From the NCBI GenBank assembly GCA_949299755.1, contig CASGBA010000007.1, forward strand, positions 1 through 64,000: a stretch of DNA of 64,000 nt. Direction: 5' to 3'. Position 1 is the first letter of the stretch; each line of letters starts with the position of its first letter. This DNA is from an uncultured Treponema sp. (GTDB taxonomy: Bacteria > Spirochaetota > Spirochaetia > Treponematales > Treponemataceae). Position numbers and translations under genes: made by a program. The notes under the pieces are model-generated. The model had not been told where the DNA came from. It saw nothing but the letters and a program-made list of their open reading frames with translations, and searched no databases. This document shows positions 8,704-17,255 of this stretch, in pieces.

Positions 8704-9387
8704 ATGAGACTGCTAATCATATCTGACGGGCATGGGAATGCGGGGCAATTGGAAAAGCTTTCAGCGGTTGCGGAAAAAGCCGATGCCGTTATTTTCGGAG
8801 GGGACTTCGCGGAATTCAAGAAACCGGAGACGGGGAAACCTTTTTTGGAAAAGCTCGTGAAGCTTCACGACACCATTTTTTCCGTGACGGGGAACTGCGA
8901 CGAACCGGAGTTTTTGCAGGAGCTGGAAAACTTCGACATTTGCGTCCAGAATTTCCTTTCATACTTTGAAGGGCTTGCGTTCGCCGGATCCGGCGGCGGG
9001 AGCAAATTCACCGGAACCACGCCCAACGAAAGGACGGACGAAGAGCTTGTTTCGGATTTGTCCATCGTCTCATCCTCCCCGAGACCCGATTCAGACTGGA
9101 ACAACCTTGTCATAATAACCCATAATCCGCCGGCGGAAACGAAGCTGGATCAAATTTCCAGCGGAGCCCATGTGGGTTCACCGGGAATCAGGAAATTCAT
9201 AGAGAAACACCAGCCTCTCCTGGCGGTCTCCGGGCACATCCATGAATCCCGGGCTTTGGACGAAATAGGACGCACAAAGCTTGTGAATCCCGGCGCCCTG
9301 GCGGAAGGTTATTACGCCATAGCGGAAATCTCCTTCCCCGGCGGGCAGGACGGGGTTGTGGATTCCCTGGAACTGTTTTCGCTGTGA
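8704..9387 (+). CDS. YfcE-like metallophosphoesterase
   Basis: A calcineurin-like phosphoesterase of 227 residues, probably with two metal ions. The five metal-site motifs appear in order: D-G-H (residues 7-9), G-G-D near 33, G-N-C-D near 63, T-H-N near 138, and G-H-I-H near 178. The YfcE/MJ0936 group hydrolyses simple phosphodiesters in vitro and its natural substrate is generally unknown. ATG 8704 is preferred over an in-frame start at 8662 because GGGAGGA lies just before it and the first strand starts there (M-R-L-L-I-I-S-D). It sits between hisC and a small membrane protein gene 13 bases downstream. Confidence 0.8.
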   Translation: MRLLIISDGHGNAGQLEKLSAVAEKADAVIFGGDFAEFKKPETGKPFLEKLVKLHDTIFSVTGNCDEPEFLQELENFDICVQNFLSYFEGLAFAGSGGGSKFTGTTPNERTDEELVSDLSIVSSSPRPDSDWNNLVIITHNPPAETKLDQISSGAHVGSPGIRKFIEKHQPLLAVSGHIHESRALDEIGRTKLVNPGALAEGYYAIAEISFPGGQDGVVDSLELFSL

Positions 9388-9400
9388 CGGCAGGTGTCAG

Positions 9401-9886
9401 ATGGACAAAAAAATGATTGTAACCGCCGCCCTGGTTTTACTGCCGGTGGCAGCCGCAAGCGTACTTATCCTTTTTACACGTGCGAAAAAAGCGCTGGGGA
9501 CAATGATCGAAAAAACCAAAAGGAAAAACAACCTCCTGATTTTCCTCATACCGCCGGTATCCGTGGCACTGATACTTTTGTGTCTTATAAGGGATTTGAA
9601 AACCGCCGGGACTTTGGGTATATGCGGCTGCGGGGTTCTGGGATTTTTCCTTGCATTGAAGGAAATCCGCTTTATGTTCGCAGCGGGGATATACGAAAAG
9701 GGCTTTATCCTCGGCTCGGATTTTTTCATTTTCGGGGATATTGACAGGATAGACTGTTCCCAGGAAAACCAGTTGACCGTGACCACAAAGGGCAGGGAGC
9801 AAAAAACATTGCAGGCGTCCAGGAAGGAAGCGGAAAAAATCCTTGCGGCTGTCAAAGCCGGGAACCCTTCCGTGGAAATATCCTGA
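9401..9886 (+). CDS. Uncharacterised membrane protein
   Basis: A 161-residue protein not assigned to a family. It has three hydrophobic segments (about residues 6-26, 45-64 and 70-88) and a soluble tail. The tail reads like a small PH-like or DUF-type beta domain (G-F-I-L-G-S-D-F-F-I-F, then Q-L-T-V-T-T-K-G). The ATG at 9401 follows GGCAGGTG; a longer in-frame start at 9356 would overlap the phosphoesterase gene. It is probably the last gene of the hisC-led group. No function is suggested beyond membrane location. Confidence 0.55.
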   Translation: MDKKMIVTAALVLLPVAAASVLILFTRAKKALGTMIEKTKRKNNLLIFLIPPVSVALILLCLIRDLKTAGTLGICGCGVLGFFLALKEIRFMFAAGIYEKGFILGSDFFIFGDIDRIDCSQENQLTVTTKGREQKTLQASRKEAEKILAAVKAGNPSVEIS

Positions 9887-9923
9887 AAGCCGTGGAATCC
9901 CATTGTAAAAGGCTTCCGCAGTC

Positions 9924-9952
9924 TTGAAGGAAACGCCGTGTTTTCCTATTAT
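9924..9952 (+). promoter_or_regulatory. purD-pyr operon promoter, leaderless geometry
   Basis: TTGAAG (9924-9929), a 17-base spacer and TATTAT (9947-9952) end seven bases before the purD ATG at 9960. No Shine-Dalgarno sequence lies between. The start of transcription should be at or next to the A of the ATG. Confidence 0.6.
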
Positions 9953-9959
9953 AGAAAAC

Positions 9960-11303
9960 ATGAAAGCATTAGTTGTAGGTTCCGGCGGGCGTGAACACGC
10001 AATCGCATGGGCCTTGTCGAATTCACCCGAAATAGAAGAAGTTATATGCGTTCCCGGCAACGGGGGGACTGCCGTAGAAAAAAAATGCAGGAACCTGGAT
10101 ATGCCTCTAGATAATCTGGAGGCTGCCGCGGATGCCGCCATCCGGGAACTGGGGGGAACGGCGGGAAACTTTGCCGTCATAGGCCCCGAAAACCCCCTGG
10201 CTGAAGGGGCTGCGGACATATTCAACGCCAAAGGGCTTCCGGCGGTGGGCCCGGTGAAAGAGGCGGCCCAACTGGAAGCCAGCAAAGACACCGCGAAAAG
10301 ATTCATGAAAAAATACGGGGTGGCGTGCGCCGCCAGCGAGACTTATACGGACATGGATTCAGCCCTCAAAGCTGTCAGGGAAAGCGCCGGCCCCTTGGTG
10401 GTCAAGGCGGACGGCCTGGCGGCAGGAAAGGGGGTTGTGGTCGCCGGTGACAGGAAAACCGCTGAGGATGCTGTCCGGCGCTTCATGGACGAAGGGGAGC
10501 TGGGGGAAGCGGGAAAAAAACTCGTGCTCGAGGAATACCTTGAAGGCGAGGAAATCTCGATTTTAGCCGCGGTCAGCGTCACACCCCGGACAATCAAAAG
10601 CGGGGAAGCCTGCATCGTACCCTTTGTGCCGGCCAGGGATCACAAGCGCCTTTTGGACGGAGCGGAAGGCCCCAACACCGGCGGGATGGGAGCCATAGCA
10701 CCTGTTCCGGGGATAGGGGTTGAAACATTGAACCGCTTTACCAAGGAAATCCTTGAACCGACTTTGGAGGGTTTCAAGGCGGAAAATTTCGATTACCGGG
10801 GATTCATCTTTTTCGGATTGATGCTCACAAAAAACGGGCCGAAGCTTCTGGAATACAATGTACGGTTGGGAGATCCCGAAACCCAGGCCGTCCTGCCTCT
10901 TATGGACTTTGACTTTGCGGGAATGTGCAAAGCGATAACGGAGGGAACCCTCAAATCCTTCAGCTTTAAATGGAAGGAAGGTTTTATCTGCGCTCCGGTG
11001 GCTGTATCCGGAGGGTATCCCGGGGAATACAAAAAACACAAGCTTATTTCCGTTGACAATACGGCCGTTGAAGCCGCCGGCGGAAAGGTATTCATAGCCG
11101 GAGCTGCCCTTGAAAACGGCGGTTTGTACACAACGGGAGGAAGGGTTCTTGCGGGTACAGCCTTCGGGGAAACACCGGAAAAAGCAAGGCAGGCAGCATA
11201 CAAGGTTCTTGGAGGAATATCATTTGACGGAATGTTTTTCCGGAAAGACATAGGGGTGCCGGGAGCGGCAGTTTCCAAAACAATGAAAGGCGGGAAACCT
11301 TGA
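9960..11303 (+). CDS. purD: Phosphoribosylamine--glycine ligase (GAR synthetase)
   Basis: Second step of purine synthesis: joins glycine to phosphoribosylamine with ATP. The 447-residue ATP-grasp protein begins with the PurD N-terminus ([13 protein letters not shown]). It has I-G-P-E near residue 76, S-K-D-T-A-K near 112, [11 protein letters not shown] near 150, the P-N-T-G-G-M-G-A block near 238, and [12 protein letters not shown] near 300. The ATG at 9960 is where homology begins; the TTG at 9924 would add 12 unrelated residues. It leads an operon with pyrB, pyrI, pyrC and a transporter. The stop codon overlaps the pyrB start, so translation is likely coupled. Confidence 0.93.
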   Translation: MKALVVGSGGREHAIAWALSNSPEIEEVICVPGNGGTAVEKKCRNLDMPLDNLEAAADAAIRELGGTAGNFAVIGPENPLAEGAADIFNAKGLPAVGPVKEAAQLEASKDTAKRFMKKYGVACAASETYTDMDSALKAVRESAGPLVVKADGLAAGKGVVVAGDRKTAEDAVRRFMDEGELGEAGKKLVLEEYLEGEEISILAAVSVTPRTIKSGEACIVPFVPARDHKRLLDGAEGPNTGGMGAIAPVPGIGVETLNRFTKEILEPTLEGFKAENFDYRGFIFFGLMLTKNGPKLLEYNVRLGDPETQAVLPLMDFDFAGMCKAITEGTLKSFSFKWKEGFICAPVAVSGGYPGEYKKHKLISVDNTAVEAAGGKVFIAGAALENGGLYTTGGRVLAGTAFGETPEKARQAAYKVLGGISFDGMFFRKDIGVPGAAVSKTMKGGKP

Positions 11304-12277
11304 AAACAATTATCGGCAAAAACACGGAGGCAGGGTTGAAAGGCAGAAGTTTAATCGAGCCGGACGATTTTTCCTTGAAAGAGCTGGAAGCGGTTTTAAC
11401 CCTGGCGGAACAGATTGTAAAAAACCCGGAACAGTACATGGATGTATGCCGGGGGAAAATACTTGCCACCCTTTTTTTTGAGCCAAGCACAAGAACCCGC
11501 CTTTCCTTTGAGGCGGCCATGCAAAGACTCGGAGGCACAACCCTCGGTTTTGCGGAACCCAACGCAAGCTCCACCGCAAAGGGCGAAAGCCTTGCTGACA
11601 CCATACACACAGTGTCCTGCTACACTGACGTAATCGCCATGCGGAATCCGAAAGAGGGTGCCGCCCTGCTGGCTTCACGGCACAGCGAAGTCCCGGTGAT
11701 AAACGCCGGGGACGGCGGGCACCACCACCCCACCCAAACCCTTACCGACCTCCTTACGATTCGATCCGTGAAAGGCAAGTCGGAGGGCCTGACTGTGGGG
11801 TTCTGCGGAGACTTGAAATTCGGAAGGACGGTTCACAGTTTGGTAAAGGCGCTTTCCAGATATCCCGGAAACAGGTTTGTTTTAATAAGCCCGTCGGAGC
11901 TGGAAATCCCGGATTATATAGTCAGCCGGGTTCTTAAACCTTCCGGAGTACCATTCACCACAATGAGCCGTCTGGAAGAAGCTATCCCGGATCTGGACAT
12001 CCTTTACATGACAAGGGTCCAGAAAGAAAGGTTCTTCAACGAAGAGGATTATGTGAGGCTGAAGGACAGCTACATTCTCGACAAAGCGAAGATGAATCTA
12101 GCGGGTCCCGAACTCGGCGTGCTCCACCCTCTTCCGAGGGTGAACGAGATAAGCACGGAAATTGACAGCGATCCCCGGGCCCTTTATTTTAAGCAGGTTA
12201 AATACGGTATGTATGTAAGGATGGCACTGATTGCCTTGCTGACAGGCTCAATTTTACCGGAGGCGGGAAAAGCATGA
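11300..12277 (+). CDS. pyrB: Aspartate carbamoyltransferase, catalytic chain
   Basis: Condenses carbamoyl phosphate with aspartate in pyrimidine synthesis. The 325-residue protein shows the carbamoyl-phosphate site F-F-E-P-S-T-R-T-R near residue 56, H-P-T-Q-T-L-T-D near 144, M-T-R-V-Q-K-E-R near 235, and H-P-L-P-R-V-N-E near 275. The start is a TTG at 11300 that overlaps the purD stop in a TTGA arrangement, with GGCGGG upstream. A regulatory chain gene follows directly, so the enzyme is expected to be the allosteric PyrBI holoenzyme. All junctions in this operon are four-base overlaps. Confidence 0.94.
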   Translation: MKTIIGKNTEAGLKGRSLIEPDDFSLKELEAVLTLAEQIVKNPEQYMDVCRGKILATLFFEPSTRTRLSFEAAMQRLGGTTLGFAEPNASSTAKGESLADTIHTVSCYTDVIAMRNPKEGAALLASRHSEVPVINAGDGGHHHPTQTLTDLLTIRSVKGKSEGLTVGFCGDLKFGRTVHSLVKALSRYPGNRFVLISPSELEIPDYIVSRVLKPSGVPFTTMSRLEEAIPDLDILYMTRVQKERFFNEEDYVRLKDSYILDKAKMNLAGPELGVLHPLPRVNEISTEIDSDPRALYFKQVKYGMYVRMALIALLTGSILPEAGKA

Positions 12278-12711
12278 ATGTCCAGAAAATAAAAAACGGT
12301 CTTGTTATAGACCATATCCGGGCGGGCACAGGCCCAAGAATCTTCAACTGGCTGAAACTCGACACGGTTCCTTTCAGCGTGGCACTGATCATGAATGTGC
12401 CCTCCAATGCCATGGGGAAAAAGGATATCATAAAAATCGACAATGTAATCAATATTGATTATTCAGTTCTCGGATTCATAGACCCGAACATCACCGTCAA
12501 CATAGTTGAGGGCGAGAATGTCGTCAAGAAAATACAACTCAGCCTGCCGGAAAAAGTCGAGAACGTAATCCGGTGCAGGAACCCCAGATGCATAACCTCG
12601 TCGGAAAGCGGAATACCCCATTCATTCAAGCTTGTGGACAGGCGCAGGAGCGAATACGCCTGCGAATACTGCGACGAACTGTACAGGGCCGGAATCGGAG
12701 AAGTGCTGTGA
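12274..12711 (+). CDS. pyrI: Aspartate carbamoyltransferase, regulatory chain
   Basis: Binds nucleotide effectors and links catalytic trimers. The 145-residue chain has the N-terminal allosteric domain (I-D-H-I near residue 13, then L-N-V-P-S and I-K-I-D). Its C-terminal zinc domain has cysteines in C-R-N-P-R-C near 110 and C-E-Y-C near 133. The ATG overlaps the pyrB stop (ATGA). The stop in turn overlaps the pyrC GTG. Presence of pyrI argues for CTP feedback control of the pathway at the enzyme level. Confidence 0.94.
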   Translation: MNVQKIKNGLVIDHIRAGTGPRIFNWLKLDTVPFSVALIMNVPSNAMGKKDIIKIDNVINIDYSVLGFIDPNITVNIVEGENVVKKIQLSLPEKVENVIRCRNPRCITSSESGIPHSFKLVDRRRSEYACEYCDELYRAGIGEVL

Positions 12712-14111
12712 CAAGTGTATGCAACAGCCTCCTGAAAAAAGCGGTGCAATTTTTGGAAGAAGCCGGTTCCAGGGAAAAACAGGATAATGACCGTTCTTTT
12801 TTCATCCGCAACGTGAGGCTTGCGGACAGGGACATGGATACACCCGGGGCGGTATATGTGAGCGCAGGGAAAATTTCGGAAATCTATACAGAAGGGAACA
12901 CAGACCTTGCCGGAAAAGCCTGCGCCGCCGCCGAAAAAGAAGGTATTCCGGTTTTGGACGGACAGGGGTTGCTTTTGACCCCGGCTTTCACCGATATGCA
13001 CGCCCATTTCCGTGAGCCCGGATTCCCAGACAAAGAAACAGTAGAGACCGGGGCTGCAGCCGCTGCTGCGGGAGGCTACACCGCTGCGGTTCTCATGGCA
13101 AACACTAATCCCGTCATATCCACAAGGGAAGCCGCCGGGGAAATAAACCTGAAGGCGGCGGAGAAAGGATTGCTGCAAACATTCCAGGCTGTAAGTTTGA
13201 CACGGGGATTTGACGGCAAGGACACTTCCCACCTGGACGGGGCATCCCCGCAGGAAACCCCGGTGGCAAGCGAGGACGGCAGGGACGTGGAATCCCCGGT
13301 GGTCATGCTGGAAGCCATGAAAAAATGCGCCGCCGCAGGAATAATTGTATCCTGCCATTGCGAAGACCCGGTTCTGTCCGTGCAAGCCAATGCCCTGCGC
13401 CGAAGAGGGGATTTCAAGGGTGCGGAAAAGATTTTCCGGCTGGCGGAAGACACATACACGGAAAGGAACCTGCTTCTGGCGGAAGAGGCTGGATGCAGGA
13501 TTCACATTGCCCATGTGAGCACGGAAAAATCCCTGGATTCGGTGCGCAGGGCAAAAGCCAGAAGGAACGGCCTTGTAACCAGTGAGGCGACGCCCCATCA
13601 TCTGTGCATGAACGACGGACTGGAAGACGCCGTGAATCCGCCCCTGCGCCCTGAAAAGGACAGGAAGGCTTTAACAGGAGGCTTGCGGGACGGAACAATC
13701 GATGTGATAGCCACTGACCATGCGCCTCACACCGAAGAGGACAAAAAAAACGGGGCGCCGGGTTTTTCCGGAATACAAACAGCCTTCCCTCTGTGCTACA
13801 CCCGGCTCGTGAAAACCGGGGAGATAACGCTTTCAAAACTTTCAGATCTGATGGCGGCAAAACCGGCTTCCGTTTTGTCCATACCCCGGGGTCTTTTGAA
13901 GACAGGTTACGACGCCGATTTGGTTCTCATCGATATAGACAAACCTTTCAAAGTTGATGTCAATTCCCCCGACTGGTTCAGCAAAGGAAAAAACAGTCCT
14001 CTTGACGGACAAGAACTTTACGGAAAAATTATGGCCGTGTGGAAAAAAGGGAAGCAGGTATTTAAAACAGACGGCGGGGAAAGACCCGGCACGGAACAGG
14101 AGCCCAAATGA
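12708..14111 (+). CDS. pyrC: Dihydroorotase, class I
   Basis: Cyclises carbamoyl aspartate to dihydroorotate. The 467-residue amidohydrolase has D-M-H-A-H-F-R-E-P-G near residue 107 with the first zinc ligands, N-T-N-P near 140, H-C-E-D near 222, H-V-S-T near 268, and A-T-D-H-A-P-H near 340. The start is assigned to the GTG at 12708, which overlaps the pyrI stop (GTGA) and has GGAG seven bases before it. The same frame is open further upstream inside pyrI but without homology. An N-terminal extension of about 35 residues (many charged) precedes the first strand. The stop overlaps the next gene's ATG. Confidence 0.92.
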   Translation: MTSVCNSLLKKAVQFLEEAGSREKQDNDRSFFIRNVRLADRDMDTPGAVYVSAGKISEIYTEGNTDLAGKACAAAEKEGIPVLDGQGLLLTPAFTDMHAHFREPGFPDKETVETGAAAAAAGGYTAAVLMANTNPVISTREAAGEINLKAAEKGLLQTFQAVSLTRGFDGKDTSHLDGASPQETPVASEDGRDVESPVVMLEAMKKCAAAGIIVSCHCEDPVLSVQANALRRRGDFKGAEKIFRLAEDTYTERNLLLAEEAGCRIHIAHVSTEKSLDSVRRAKARRNGLVTSEATPHHLCMNDGLEDAVNPPLRPEKDRKALTGGLRDGTIDVIATDHAPHTEEDKKNGAPGFSGIQTAFPLCYTRLVKTGEITLSKLSDLMAAKPASVLSIPRGLLKTGYDADLVLIDIDKPFKVDVNSPDWFSKGKNSPLDGQELYGKIMAVWKKGKQVFKTDGGERPGTEQEPK

Positions 14112-15037
14112 TTTTTGTCAGTCTTTTTTCAGTGGGGGAACAGGTTCTCATTCTTTTCATACTGATAGCCGTAGGCTTTGTATGCTCGAAAACAAAACTG
14201 ATTACCGCGGAAAGCGTTCCTGGTATCAACAACTTTATCCTGTACATTGTGACCCCCTGCGTGATAATCGAGTCATTCCACAGGGAATTCCAGGCCGAAA
14301 TGTTTTCCGGGTTGGGGCTTGCTGCCCTTGCCGGAGCCTTGGCCCACATACTCAACATAGTCGCCGCCCACTTGTTCCTCCACGATGAGGACAAGTCACG
14401 GGAAACGGTTTTGAGGTTCGGGACTGTTTTTTCAAACTGTGGTTTCATGGCCCTGCCCCTGCAAAACGCGCTTTTAGGCTCGGTGGGCGTTTTTTACGGT
14501 GCGACCTTTATCGCCGTTTTCAACCTGTTTAACTGGACTTACGGCATATTCCTCATGGGGGGAAAGGAAGCCGGTTTTTCACCCAGAAAGCTTGTGCTCA
14601 ACCCCGGGGTCATCAGCCTGTGCGTAGGCCTGTTCTTTTTCCTGACACCCTTTTCCCTGCCGGGCATCATATTCATACCGGTAAAAAACCTGGCGGCACT
14701 CAACACCCCGCTCCCCATGGTCATAATCGGCTACTACCTTTCATGCCTGGTTTCCCTGAAAGTGCTTTGCGACAGAAAATTGTGGGGTGCCATCCTTTTA
14801 AGACTGATAGCCCTGCCTGCCGTGGAAATGGCTCTGTTTTACCTGCTTTCATTCAGGGAAACTCTTCTTGTTTCGGTCGTGATATCCACCTGTGCACCGC
14901 CGGCTGCCAACGCACTGGTGTTCGCCTCAAAATTCAAAAGGGACACGGAGCTGGCTGTAACCCTTGTTTCGGTGGCAACAGCGCTCTCAATTATCACCAT
15001 GCCCCTGATTGTTGCCCTGTCAATGTCATTAAAATGA
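14108..15037 (+). CDS. AEC-family (auxin efflux carrier-type) transporter
   Basis: A polytopic membrane protein of 309 residues with about ten segments and the AEC/BART fold pattern. It has a first half ending in a charged loop near residues 95-102 and a second half with L-N-P-G-V and N-T-P-L-P-M-V, where helix breaks are typical. A late A-P-P-A-A-N motif near 262 is characteristic of the family. Bacterial AEC proteins move dicarboxylates such as malate or unknown solutes. The ATG overlaps the pyrC stop, so it is the fifth gene of the purD-pyrBIC operon. A link to aspartate, dihydroorotate or orotate movement is possible but only inferred from position. Confidence 0.85.
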   Translation: MIFVSLFSVGEQVLILFILIAVGFVCSKTKLITAESVPGINNFILYIVTPCVIIESFHREFQAEMFSGLGLAALAGALAHILNIVAAHLFLHDEDKSRETVLRFGTVFSNCGFMALPLQNALLGSVGVFYGATFIAVFNLFNWTYGIFLMGGKEAGFSPRKLVLNPGVISLCVGLFFFLTPFSLPGIIFIPVKNLAALNTPLPMVIIGYYLSCLVSLKVLCDRKLWGAILLRLIALPAVEMALFYLLSFRETLLVSVVISTCAPPAANALVFASKFKRDTELAVTLVSVATALSIITMPLIVALSMSLK

Positions 15038-15169
15038 ATAAAAAAATACAATTTTCAGTTAATATTTCCACCTTTTTTTCTCTTTATTAAAAAACAAAAG
15101 AGTGGTATCTTTATTATGTATAAATATCAGCTTTAATGCTCTGAACGATTTACTCAACTGGAGAAAACT

Positions 15170-17155
15170 ATGGAAAACCAACTGAAAGCAGTGGCTCTGT
15201 CCATCCGCAGCCTGTCGATGGATGCAATTCAAAAAGCTAATTCAGGACACCCCGGTCTCCCTCTGGGTGCCGCAGAGCTTGCCTCTGTCCTCTACGGAAA
15301 CATCATGAGGCATAACCCTAAAAATCCCGGATGGAAAAACCGTGACAGATTTGTCCTTTCTGCGGGACACGGTTCTATGCTTCTTTATTCCATCCTGCAC
15401 CTGGCCGGATATGATGTTTCCCTTGACGACATAAAAAATTTCCGGCAGCCAGGTTCACGCTGTCCCGGGCATCCTGAATACGGTTACACTCCCGGAGTTG
15501 AAATGACAACCGGCCCGCTGGGACAGGGTTTGTCCACCGCTGTTGGAATGGCGCTGGCTGAATCAATGCTGGCGGCAAAATACAACACACCGGATTTCAA
15601 AATAGTGGATCATTACACCTATGTCCTTGCAGGGGAAGGCTGCCTGATGGAAGGTGTGGCCTCCGAAGCCTCAAGCTTTGCCGGACACAACAGACTGGGA
15701 AAACTGATTGTTTTCTATGATGAAAACCACATAACAATCGACGGTTCCACAAACATTGCCTTTACAGAAGATATTGCGAAACGGTACGAAGCCTACGGAT
15801 GGCAGATTCTCCGGGGCGATATGTACAATATGGACGAAATTGAAAAACTGACGGCCGCTGCCAGGAAAGATCCCCGGCCGAGCCTTATCATGCTGAAATC
15901 CATAATCGGCAAGGGCGCCCCCACTGTTGCCGGAACAGCGAAGGCTCACGGTGCCCCCCTCGGTGCGGAAGGGATTGTGGAAGCTAAAAAGGAACTGGGG
16001 CTGGATCCCGGCAAGGATTTCCAGATAAAACCGGAGGCCCTCGAATTCTTCAAAAACAAGCAGAACCATTTCTCGCAGCTTGAGGAAGAATGGAACGCCT
16101 TGTTTGAAAAATGGGCAGAAGAATATCCGGAAAAGAAGAAATCCTGGGATGAGGATTTCGCCGAAGGCGGCGTTTCCCCGGCACGGCTGGGTAATGCTGT
16201 ACTTCCTGAATACGAGAAGGACACAAGCCTTGCCACAAGAACAGCCTCCAACAATGCCCTGAATGCCTTTGCGCCGGTTGTTCCCAACCTTGTGGGAGGC
16301 TCGGCTGACTTGCAGAGCCCCAATGCGGTGGCATTGAAAAACGCCAAATCCTATTCGCCGGACACTCCGGACGGACGCTACATTCATTTTGGTATCCGGG
16401 AATTCGCTATGGCGGCTATCTGCAACGGGATCCAGCTGCACGGCGGCTTCCGCGCGTTCTGCGCCACATTCATGGTGTTTGCGGATTACCTGCGCCCGGC
16501 CCTGCGGCTTTCGGCGCTCATGCAGCAGCCGGTCATTTATGTGCTGACCCACGATTCGATTTATGTCGGCGAAGACGGCCCGACGCACCAGCCGGTGGAA
16601 ACGCTCGCTTCACTGCGGGCAATTCCCAATGTGCGGCTTTTCCGCCCCGCCGATGCGGAAGAAACGGCGGTTGCCTGGAAGATGGCTCTCCAGAGGACGG
16701 ACGGCCCGGTGTGCCTGGCCCTTTCACGCCAGAACCTTCCTGTATTTGCCAAAGAGGATCCGGACTGGAAGCATACGGTTGAATGCGGAGCGTACATTGT
16801 GCGCAAAGGCGCCGAAATCCCGGACATCACAATCCTTGCCACCGGCTCCGAAGTGGAAATGGCTCTAAAAGCGGCGGAACTTGTGCCCGAGAAGAAAATA
16901 CGGGTTGTTTCCGTCATGAGCAAGGAACTTTTTGAATCCCAGCCTGAAAAAATAATCGAGACGATTACAGGCTGCAACAAGGGAAACGTAAGGATAGTGA
17001 CAGTCGAAGCCGGGGTAAAAGCCGGATGGGAAGGCTGGACAAAATCGCCGAAGGACAACTTCTCCATCAACAGGTTCGGGGAATCAGGCCCGGCGAAACT
17101 GGTGGCAAAAGAGCTGGGATTCACGGCGGAAAAACTCGCAGCCATATTGAAGTGA
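15170..17155 (+). CDS. tkt: Transketolase
   Basis: Thiamine-diphosphate enzyme of the non-oxidative pentose phosphate pathway. The 661-residue single-chain protein has K-A-N-S-G-H-P-G-L-P-L-G near residue 22, G-H-G-S-M-L-L-Y near 64, and the ThDP/metal motif G-E-G-C-L-M-E-G near 152 followed by Y-D-E-N-H-I-T-I-D-G. The pyrimidine domain starts near 345 (F-G-I-R-E-F-A-M). V-E-A-G and G-W-E-G-W lie near the C-terminus. The ATG has GGAGAAA six bases upstream. The gene stands alone and ends at a strong terminator. Confidence 0.96.
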   Translation: MENQLKAVALSIRSLSMDAIQKANSGHPGLPLGAAELASVLYGNIMRHNPKNPGWKNRDRFVLSAGHGSMLLYSILHLAGYDVSLDDIKNFRQPGSRCPGHPEYGYTPGVEMTTGPLGQGLSTAVGMALAESMLAAKYNTPDFKIVDHYTYVLAGEGCLMEGVASEASSFAGHNRLGKLIVFYDENHITIDGSTNIAFTEDIAKRYEAYGWQILRGDMYNMDEIEKLTAAARKDPRPSLIMLKSIIGKGAPTVAGTAKAHGAPLGAEGIVEAKKELGLDPGKDFQIKPEALEFFKNKQNHFSQLEEEWNALFEKWAEEYPEKKKSWDEDFAEGGVSPARLGNAVLPEYEKDTSLATRTASNNALNAFAPVVPNLVGGSADLQSPNAVALKNAKSYSPDTPDGRYIHFGIREFAMAAICNGIQLHGGFRAFCATFMVFADYLRPALRLSALMQQPVIYVLTHDSIYVGEDGPTHQPVETLASLRAIPNVRLFRPADAEETAVAWKMALQRTDGPVCLALSRQNLPVFAKEDPDWKHTVECGAYIVRKGAEIPDITILATGSEVEMALKAAELVPEKKIRVVSVMSKELFESQPEKIIETITGCNKGNVRIVTVEAGVKAGWEGWTKSPKDNFSINRFGESGPAKLVAKELGFTAEKLAAILK

Positions 17156-17210
17156 CGGGCGCTTCCGGCTGACAGCTGATAGCGCACCGCCCGGGAACAG
17201 CTTTTAACCA

Positions 17211-17243
17211 CGGCAGGAAGGTGGAAACCTTCCTGCCGTTTTT
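17211..17243 (+). terminator. Intrinsic terminator of tkt
   Basis: An 11-base perfect stem (17211-17221 with 17228-17238), a six-base loop and a run of five T. The T run lies only on the plus side, so it serves transketolase rather than the convergent peptidase gene. Confidence 0.88.
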
Positions 17244-17255
17244 ATGGCGGGGCAA

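Noticed and set aside
9901-9960. PyrR-type attenuator before the purD-pyr operon
   Set aside because: There is no leader RNA if the promoter is placed correctly, and no terminator hairpin lies in the gap.
12459-13601. Long minus-strand frame of 380 codons
   Set aside because: It lies antisense to pyrC with no family motif; it is a shadow of the GC-rich codon pattern.
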